Position numbers and translations under genes: made by a program
Shown: positions 6,043 to 9,903 of the stretch, one piece after another
How positions within the stretch are numbered: position 1 is the stretch's first letter
How the letters are laid out: every line of letters starts with the position of its first letter
The notes under the pieces: model-generated
Database searches by the model: none
Told to the model about the DNA's origin: nothing
The model's input: the letters and a program-made list of their open reading frames with translations, nothing else
Origin: Synechococcales cyanobacterium 340R_concoct_173_sub
Lineage (GTDB): Bacteria > Cyanobacteriota > Cyanobacteriia > Leptolyngbyales > Leptolyngbyaceae
Direction: 5' to 3'
Assembly: GCA_025354065.1 (NCBI GenBank)
Contig: JANXNM010000145.1
Span: 1 to 9,903, forward strand
Length of the DNA stretch: 9,903 nt

Positions 6043-7983
6043 ATAGTCTCCTAAGTCATGGATAAAAATCTTCCAGTATAATGCCCGAACTTTTTCTAGC
6101 CCTAAGTCGGTAGAATAGCTGGATTCTTTAGTAAGTTTATAGTCAGCTAAGTATGGGAGGTCTTGCTGGATATATCGAATTGCACCTCCTAAGGGCATAT
6201 TGACATCTTTGCTGGAAGCTAGAATAAACTGCCTATAGCAATCCATCAGACCTTTTAGGAATACAAGATGCCTTCCCTGTAACGTTAACTGACTTCCTTG
6301 CATAATGAGTGAGAATTTGAAATCACTCAAAACTTCAACAGGAAACATTGATGCAACTTTAGCAAGAGCATATTGCACCTGCCCCAATTTCTGAGACGCC
6401 AGATCTCCACCACTGGTTTTCTCAGAAGTCAGAATCAGGTAGCGACCCGCACTCAAATGCATTTCTTTATTAGTCAGCATTCGGATATAGTCTTTAATCT
6501 TCAGTTCTGATTCTGTTTTACTGTCTTTTGTTTCAAGTTTTAGAATGATGCTTTCATCTGTCACTTTCAGAGGAGAAGCAAATGATAATGCTGCACAAGA
6601 GGCACAAATATGTGGTCTACCCTCACCAGAAGACGATTGGCGTCGTTGGGAAGGTCGCTCAAACATGAATCGCAATACTTGCCAACGTGCTTTTTTAGGG
6701 TCGAGTGCGACACCACAGGAGTAGCAAAATTCCTTACTATCATCTCCAGGCGATCGTACTCTTGGAAAAATAGGTTGTTCTGTCAGTAGTGAAGTTGGTA
6801 GTGGCTCTAAATCACTTTTTGACATTTCAAGTAGACGATACATCTCAGAAATGCACTGAGTAAAGATATCTCCTCTGGTCGAATTTATTTGGTCAGTTGC
6901 AGTCTTTGAAAAGATTTTAGAAATTGCAGTAATTTTAGAAAATTTCTCAGGTTGTTCTATCTCATCGAGTCTAACAAATTTAAAAGGGTCGTTACCTGAC
7001 TCTTTGGTAATATGTAATTTTTGTTGAATAGAGACTCGACGTAAAATAACTCTATCAGTTAACTTATCCTGCTGTTTTTGTAATTTCTTTTGTTCTAACT
7101 TAGCTATTTTAGGATCTAGAAGCTGCTGCTTAATTTCTTCCAGCTCCTGCCAAATTCTCTCCTGCTCCTGTAAGCTAGTAATGAAAGATTTTTGGAAATA
7201 TTCGGTATATTTCTGAGCTTCCTTAACTTGCATTATAGTTTTATCATCTAACTCTTTTTGCTTGGACTTTTGTTCCTTCTCATTCAACTCAGAGCCAACC
7301 AGTTCTTTCTGAAGTTGGTCAATTTGAACTTGTCGTTTGAACTGTCTTTGTTCAACATCTCGAATAACAGCACGATACCAAGCAGCCAGAACGAGAGCTT
7401 GTGACTCTGTTAAGACTGGCACATCCAAGGTACTAAATCCACGCCCAGAAAGAGTAACAGCATTAAGCATAGTAATAAAAGTCTGCGCTAATCCCGGCAT
7501 CTGATATTTTCCATAATCAGAGAAAGCGACTTCTGTAAGAAATTTCTCCCAAATGTTTGGGAAATCCTGAAGTTCGACCAGCGCTGGGATAAAAATCTGA
7601 ACGTGTCGATCGCTTTCATCTAGTACGACAATGTGGTAAACACTTTGTAAGTATTCTAAAAATCGATCGATCGCACTTTCAACTGCTAGCCGTGATTGCA
7701 ATTCACCCGGTAGGGGAGCCTTATAGAGTATTTGAAACTTACCAAGAATAGTATCACCACATAGAATTTCCTGACCTACTTGAGAAAGTTGAGGTAGAAT
7801 ATTAACTACTTTTGACTCTCTAGCAATATTTAAATCTCGAATTAACTTTGGAGAGTTAAGAGATTGTGCAATAGATCTCACTTCTGGATACTGAGATAAG
7901 GCTCCAATCAATTCTTTTGTTCCAGCAATTGATTGAGATACTAAAGCACTAGTTAGAACTTTTATTGCTAGTTGATCACGCAT
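5530..7983 (-). CDS. csc3: Csc3/Cas10d large subunit, HD-less form
   Basis: Cas10d is the large subunit of type I-D Cascade, responsible for PAM recognition and Cas3 recruitment. This 817-aa protein has a zinc-ribbon-like pair CYSC (420-423) and CASC (460-463), as in Cas10 proteins, within a palm-like region that has no GGDD, so cyclic oligoadenylate synthesis is not expected. The first 200 residues contain no H...HD...H...D series, whereas classical Cas10d starts with an HD nuclease; that domain is instead on Cas3 here. Residues about 206-312 form a long Lys/Glu/Gln-rich coiled coil. The helical C-terminus (about 648-817) corresponds to the Cas11d small subunit and has its own internal start. 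The ATG at 7983 is preceded by AAGG at about 7 nt. It lies 74 nt after the small leader ORF and overlaps csc2 by one base. Identification rests on zinc motifs, size and adjacency to csc2/csc1. Confidence 0.9.
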   Translation of the reverse strand: MRDQLAIKVLTSALVSQSIAGTKELIGALSQYPEVRSIAQSLNSPKLIRDLNIARESKVVNILPQLSQVGQEILCGDTILGKFQILYKAPLPGELQSRLAVESAIDRFLEYLQSVYHIVVLDESDRHVQIFIPALVELQDFPNIWEKFLTEVAFSDYGKYQMPGLAQTFITMLNAVTLSGRGFSTLDVPVLTESQALVLAAWYRAVIRDVEQRQFKRQVQIDQLQKELVGSELNEKEQKSKQKELDDKTIMQVKEAQKYTEYFQKSFITSLQEQERIWQELEEIKQQLLDPKIAKLEQKKLQKQQDKLTDRVILRRVSIQQKLHITKESGNDPFKFVRLDEIEQPEKFSKITAISKIFSKTATDQINSTRGDIFTQCISEMYRLLEMSKSDLEPLPTSLLTEQPIFPRVRSPGDDSKEFCYSCGVALDPKKARWQVLRFMFERPSQRRQSSSGEGRPHICASCAALSFASPLKVTDESIILKLETKDSKTESELKIKDYIRMLTNKEMHLSAGRYLILTSEKTSGGDLASQKLGQVQYALAKVASMFPVEVLSDFKFSLIMQGSQLTLQGRHLVFLKGLMDCYRQFILASSKDVNMPLGGAIRYIQQDLPYLADYKLTKESSYSTDLGLEKVRALYWKIFIHDLGDYMDSDSQIPKRARLYRDVAALTGLTYAFAKSLENTAKKLMKQDDAEREVSKLIEKVDDAIAFSYYATLGDEKKTSVQARLYCSLGNNFIYSQTKWLLDELGVSDREEKDEKGGHYIQLYADDISQAYQYFSTSNHYAQERDWKELTYNLKLSLYTRFPELVRKLKSTSEKN

Positions 7984-8011
7984 AAATTTACCTTCGAGAA
8001 TTTTTGAAGTA

Positions 8012-8036
8012 GCAGATGACGAAAATCATCACCTGC
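8012..8036 (-). other. Imperfect hairpin between the 57-aa ORF and csc3
   Basis: In the 74-nt spacer before csc3 the sequence GCAG-ATGA-CGAAAA-TCAT-CAC-CTGC can fold as two 4-bp stems separated by a 3-nt bulge around a 6-nt loop. No U-tract follows on either strand, so it is not a standard terminator. It could be an mRNA processing or stability element; it may also be chance. Confidence 0.25.
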
Positions 8037-8057
8037 CATTGTGTTAATCTAAACGAC

Positions 8058-8231
8058 TTACAGATCTAGAAAATCTGAGTAGCTGACTACATCACCATCC
8101 TGATCAACAATTGCATCAGATGACTCTAGTTCATGAATCATATAGTCATAAACTACAGCTTGCTGTCGATGAAAATCCCGTTGTTGTCGATACTCAGCGA
8201 TTGCTAGTTGTTTTATTTCGCCTGGATCCAT
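8058..8231 (-). CDS. Small hypothetical protein leading the cas operon (57 aa)
   Basis: I do not recognise this protein. It begins MDPGEIKQLAIAEYRQQRDF, forms a predicted long amphipathic helix to about residue 36, and ends in an acidic tail (residues 36-57 hold seven Asp/Glu). No membrane segment, zinc motif or DNA-binding fold is evident. The frame stays open to an upstream ATG at 8258, but that codon has no ribosome site; the ATG at 8231 has GAGG 8 nt upstream and is chosen. The gene points the same way as the cas genes and ends 74 nt before csc3, so it is probably the first cistron of the operon. Possibilities are a small Cas accessory protein, a regulator, or a leader peptide. The good ribosome site is the main support for it being real. 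Confidence 0.52.
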   Translation of the reverse strand: MDPGEIKQLAIAEYRQQRDFHRQQAVVYDYMIHELESSDAIVDQDGDVVSYSDFLDL

Positions 8232-8253
8232 ACAGATTTCCTCTTTTTTGCAT

Positions 8254-8264
8254 GACAAAATGTC
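8254..8264. promoter_or_regulatory. Small inverted repeat in the cas operon leader
   Basis: GACAAAATGTC (GACA-AAA-TGTC) lies about 25 nt upstream of the start of the first operon ORF. It could be a regulator half-site pair or a small RNA hairpin in the 5' leader. It is short and AT-rich, so chance is not excluded. Confidence 0.2.
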
Positions 8265-8286
8265 GAAGAGTGTATGAAGTGCTAAA

Positions 8287-8292
8287 CTTATA
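8287..8292 (-). promoter_or_regulatory. Candidate -10 element of the cas operon promoter (proximal)
   Basis: On the minus strand CACCTATAAGTTTAGC contains TATAAG, a good -10 match, about 55 nt upstream of the first ORF start. The -35 position holds no clear TTGACA. A second candidate, TATGAT at 8346-8341 on the same strand, lies further up. Either could drive the leftward operon; experimental start sites are needed to choose. Confidence 0.35.
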
Positions 8293-8313
8293 GGTGCGAG
8301 ACTACTAAGAAGC

Positions 8314-8331
8314 AGGTCGAATCTCCGACCT
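8314..8331. repeat. 6-bp perfect inverted repeat in the cas promoter region
   Basis: AGGTCG and CGACCT flank the 6-nt loop AATCTC. The repeat sits between the two candidate leftward -10 elements, a reasonable position for a repressor operator or a leader hairpin. No protein can be assigned from sequence alone. Confidence 0.3.
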
Positions 8332-8340
8332 CTTCAACGT

Positions 8341-8346
8341 ATCATA
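8341..8346 (-). promoter_or_regulatory. Candidate -10 element of the cas operon promoter (distal)
   Basis: Minus-strand TATGAT (5 of 6 to TATAAT) about 110 nt upstream of the first ORF. A rightward CATAAT (8343-8348, also 5 of 6) overlaps it, so this point could fire divergently, feeding both the cas operon and the rightward RNA below. Neither direction has a clear -35. Confidence 0.3.
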
Positions 8347-8384
8347 ATTTTTCTAAGTCTCGCTGATTAAGAGGAAATTTTCTC

Positions 8385-8507
8385 TCGACAGCTTTACATT
8401 AGCCCTTGTAGGGATTGAAAATCGCAAGATTTTGAGATGATACATTTCTCACCCCCGAAACCCTTTTAGGGATATCTATTAAGCCAGAAACTTCCTCTGG
8501 CTTTTTT
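8385..8507 (+). ncRNA. Candidate crRNA-like RNA with two degenerate CRISPR repeat hairpins
   Basis: Two copies of CCCTTKTAGGGAT (K is G or T; 12 of 13 identical) start at 8403 and 8461, 58 nt apart. Each can form the CCCT/AGGG stem found in many cyanobacterial CRISPR repeats. The first continues as ATTGAAAA, nearly the classical 8-nt crRNA handle ATTGAAAC; the second has a degenerate handle (ATATCTAT). The sequences 5' of the two hairpins differ, so this is not a normal array. A rightward intrinsic terminator follows directly, implying a real rightward transcript although no protein gene lies upstream of it on that strand. Cas6 cleavage after each AGGG would release a 58-nt RNA (8414-8471). 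It resembles crRNA-like regulatory RNAs with pseudo-repeats known in other type I systems, or it is a decayed mini-array. The 5' end is a guess based on usual repeat length. Confidence 0.5.
8481..8507 (+). terminator. Rightward Rho-independent terminator
   Basis: AAGCCAGA (8481-8488) pairs perfectly with TCTGGCTT (8496-8503) around a 7-nt loop AACTTCC; the T-run spans 8502-8507. On the opposite strand the hairpin is followed by TAATAG, not a T-run, so the terminator acts mainly rightward. It would end the crRNA-like transcript. Confidence 0.8.
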
Positions 8508-8553
8508 GATGCTGAGATCTTGAATCATATAGAAATAATCCTCTTATCTAAAG

Positions 8554-8766
8554 TTATACGGTCACCTGAGAATTAGTCTCTGCTACTCCCAGCCTTAACC
8601 GATACTCAAACCGCATCCCCACCCGACGCCGATCGAACTTCCATCCTTGCTTCTCAGCACAATGTTTCGTCGCCGAAAAACGATGACCCACACGACTTAC
8701 CAAATCGTCTGTCGAATACCAAGCTCCATCACCCATTACAGAAACCAACAACTCCAACTTTGTCAT
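8554..8766 (-). CDS. Small winged-helix-like protein (70 aa)
   Basis: The protein looks like a minimal winged helix-turn-helix: helix 1 KLELLVSVMG (3-12), helix 2 STDDLVSRVG (18-27), a candidate recognition helix SATKHCAEKQG (31-41), and a wing WKFDRRRVGMRFEYRL (42-57) rich in arginine. It resembles small cyanobacterial hypothetical proteins of the same design, whose function I do not know. DNA binding is inferred from the fold pattern. The start is well supported: GGAG lies 6 nt before the ATG, and CATAAT, a -10-like hexamer, is about 17 nt further up. It is transcribed leftward toward the cas operon but is separated from it by the 295-nt noncoding region, and divergently from the WYL regulator. 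It could be a local regulator or an unrelated resident gene. Confidence 0.8.
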   Translation of the reverse strand: MTKLELLVSVMGDGAWYSTDDLVSRVGHRFSATKHCAEKQGWKFDRRRVGMRFEYRLRLGVAETNSQVTV

Positions 8767-8782
8767 AATTTACTCCGAAAAC

Positions 8783-8788
8783 ATTATG
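8783..8788 (-). promoter_or_regulatory. Probable -10 element for the winged-helix gene
   Basis: Minus-strand CATAAT (5 of 6 to TATAAT) lies 16 nt before the ATG, giving a very short leader. TTGATT lies upstream at a spacing of about 21 nt, longer than ideal for a -35. Confidence 0.35.
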
Positions 8789-8825
8789 TAGACAGAACTT
8801 ATCCTTAGAAATCAAGCCAATCCGA

Positions 8826-8852
8826 TTGCATTCCTGTAAAATGTAGTTGCAT
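8826..8852. promoter_or_regulatory. TTGCAT direct repeats in the divergent intergenic region
   Basis: TTGCAT occurs at 8826-8831 and 8847-8852, exactly 21 bp apart, about two helical turns, just upstream of the WYL gene. A third copy is at 8248-8253 in the cas operon leader. This spacing fits binding by one regulator on the same DNA face, possibly autoregulation by the WYL protein, but the motif is short. Confidence 0.22.
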
Positions 8853-8900
8853 GGACTCAATATAAATCACAAACTCTAAAAGTGCAAGTAGAAATTTAAA

Positions 8901-9740
8901 ATGGTACGCAAAAAAGAAACACTTACACTGTCAGTTCTGCCCGGAACTAAGGAAAAACTTGATGCGATCGCCGATCGTCTTGGGATTACTTGGGGCACCA
9001 AACCCAGCTCTTCAGGACTGGTTACGAAGATCGCTGAGCAGGAGTATGAGGTCTCCTTACCCTTCACTCTTTCCACCGTTCAAGTTCAAGCACTTCGTCA
9101 AGCAGTACGGGATCTCGTAGATGCAGGAAAGATCGAAGAAGCAAAAAGTATACTTACACTTTTAATCGATCGGGGAACCCTTGAAGCACCATTTCGGCAA
9201 GACCTGATGCGGCAAGTCAGTCAACCTATGGAAGGCTGGCGCATTCAAGCCAACCAGTTTATTGATAACCAACAGTCCTTTCATATCGTCTATGGCAACT
9301 CCCAGGGAACAGCACTAGAGTTCACCGCTCGTTACGCCGAAGTCACCTTTCACGAAAAACGATACTACTTACAGATTTGGTGTGACGAAACCACTGACAG
9401 TACAGACGTGACCGCACTCAAACATAATCGTTGCCTGAGATTTGATCGGATTCAAGCACTCCTACCCATTGACGGCAAATGGCGGGGAAGCCTTGATAGC
9501 CTTGAAGTGACGTTTAATCTCACAGGCTGGCTCACAAAAGCCTACGAACCCAAGCTCGACGATATTGACGACCAAATCTTAGACAAGACTCGCCAAATTA
9601 CCCGTCGTATCGTAAATCCTTTCTGGTTTTTTCGCGAAATTTTTCCCTACGGCGAAGACTGCGAAATCATTAGCCCACCTAAAATTCGTGAACAGTTTCG
9701 CCAAAAAGTTCAAAATCTCTACGATCGCTACAACCCCTAA
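8901..9740 (+). CDS. WYL-domain transcriptional regulator, likely repressor of the I-D locus
   Basis: The 279-aa protein has an N-terminal DNA-binding segment (about 1-47) that looks ribbon-helix-helix-like: strand TLTLSVLPGT, then helices KEKLDAIADRLG and SSSGLVTKIAEQ. A helical linker (55-110) follows, then a WYL domain (about 112-195) with the characteristic HEKRYYLQIW (151-160), where YYL takes the place of WYL. A WCX-like C-terminal extension ends at 279. WYL domains sense ligands, often nucleic acid or nucleotides. A WYL regulator (Sll7009) beside the Synechocystis type I-D locus acts as a negative regulator of it, so a similar role here is likely by position and type. The ATG at 8901 has only a weak ribosome site. 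It is divergent from the winged-helix gene and its stop lies 1 nt from that of the convergent gene at the right edge. Confidence 0.9.
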   Translation: MVRKKETLTLSVLPGTKEKLDAIADRLGITWGTKPSSSGLVTKIAEQEYEVSLPFTLSTVQVQALRQAVRDLVDAGKIEEAKSILTLLIDRGTLEAPFRQDLMRQVSQPMEGWRIQANQFIDNQQSFHIVYGNSQGTALEFTARYAEVTFHEKRYYLQIWCDETTDSTDVTALKHNRCLRFDRIQALLPIDGKWRGSLDSLEVTFNLTGWLTKAYEPKLDDIDDQILDKTRQITRRIVNPFWFFREIFPYGEDCEIISPPKIREQFRQKVQNLYDRYNP

Positions 9741-9741
9741 A

Positions 9742-9903
9742 CTAATCAAGCCCCCATTTCCGCCGCCAACTAGACGTCGATCGCCTGCCCGATCGTTCCT
9801 GTTCCTGATTCTGTCGGGCCAAAATTTCCTGCGCTGTCCCCACCAATCCCGGATCTCGGTACGCAATTCCGGCCCGTGTTTCCAAATGATCCTGCTCCAT
9901 CTC
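9742..9903 (-). CDS. C-terminal part of an unrecognised protein (may continue past right edge)
   Basis: Leftward from the right edge the frame is open for 53 sense codons to a TAG at 9744-9742. An ATG at 9900 would make a 52-aa protein beginning MEQDHLETRAGIAYRDPGLV; otherwise the gene extends outside the window. The visible part is charged, Gln/Arg/Glu-rich around residues 28-42 (ARQNQEQERSGRR), and ends WRRKWGLD. Third codon positions favour G, as in cas6, supporting a real gene. I do not recognise the family. It converges with the WYL gene, with one base between the stops. Confidence 0.55.
   Translation of the reverse strand, partial: EMEQDHLETRAGIAYRDPGLVGTAQEILARQNQEQERSGRRSTSSWRRKWGLD

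Noticed and set aside
6046..6060. HD dipeptide (HDLGD, residues 642-646) near the Cas10d C-terminus as a nuclease motif
   Set aside because: It stands alone without the other HD-domain histidines and lies in the helical Cas11-like part; its codons also form the internal ribosome site.
6184..6190. AGGAGGT inside csc3 as the Cas11d ribosome site
   Set aside because: It is a perfect Shine-Dalgarno, but no ATG, GTG or TTG lies in frame at usable distance; only ATT or ATC codons do. The site before Met648 is better.
5530..7983. Csc3 as an active type III-like Cas10 cyclase
   Set aside because: No GGDD motif is present anywhere in the protein, and the partners are Csc2, Csc1 and Cas3.
8111..8293. 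Plus-strand 60-aa ORF antisense to the 57-aa ORF
   Set aside because: No ribosome site and no recognisable composition; the opposite strand has a good ribosome site and operon context.
8403..8477. A genuine CRISPR array
   Set aside because: Only two hairpin cores are alike, the flanking repeat halves differ, the second handle is degraded, and the period is too short for a normal repeat plus spacer.
9579..9866. Minus-strand 95-aa ORF across the end of the WYL gene
   Set aside because: It runs antisense through the conserved WYL C-terminus; a different minus-strand frame ending at 9742 has better codon use.

Overview
The window looks like cyanobacterial DNA. It carries five copies of the octamer GCGATCGC (HIP1, the repeat abundant in many cyanobacterial genomes) at 142, 731, 2930, 4914 and 8964, and its proteins match cyanobacterial families. 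Whether it lies on a chromosome or a plasmid cannot be told from the sequence.

Nearly all of the left four fifths is one leftward (minus-strand) type I-D CRISPR-Cas interference operon. In transcription order it holds a 57-aa leader ORF (8231-8058), csc3/cas10d (7983-5530), csc2/cas7 (5530-4658), csc1/cas5 (4654-3827), cas3 (3834-1135), an 87-aa unknown ORF (1133-870) and cas6 (770 to beyond the left edge). From csc3 to the 87-aa ORF the genes overlap or are separated by at most 3 nt. cas6 sits 99 nt further on, may have its own promoter, and is visibly richer in GC. No cas4, cas1, cas2 or true CRISPR array lies inside the window; they may lie beyond the left edge.

The effector layout departs from the textbook I-D plan. 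Classical I-D systems carry the HD nuclease at the N-terminus of Cas10d, with a helicase-only Cas3'. Here the HD motifs are at the N-terminus of a 899-aa Cas3, and the 817-aa Cas10d has none; instead it has a long charged coiled coil. A near-ideal internal Shine-Dalgarno and ATG at 6052-6040 predicts that the small subunit Cas11d (170 aa) is made from within csc3.

The region 8259-8553, upstream of the operon, has no protein gene. It contains candidate leftward promoters and a rightward unit with two degenerate copies of the CRISPR repeat hairpin (CCCT-loop-AGGG, the first followed by ATTGAAAA), ending in a strong rightward intrinsic terminator. This looks like a crRNA-like regulatory RNA, or a decayed mini-array, that Cas6 could process. 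Further right are a small winged-helix protein (8766-8554, minus) and a divergent WYL-domain regulator (8901-9740, plus). The latter matches in type and position the WYL repressor known beside the Synechocystis I-D locus. The right edge holds the end of an unrecognised minus-strand gene.

Inferred working model: WYL repressor and possibly the crRNA-like RNA control the operon; Cas6 makes crRNA; Cas10d, Cas11d, Cas7, Cas5 and crRNA form the surveillance complex; HD-Cas3 is recruited to unwind and cut DNA.
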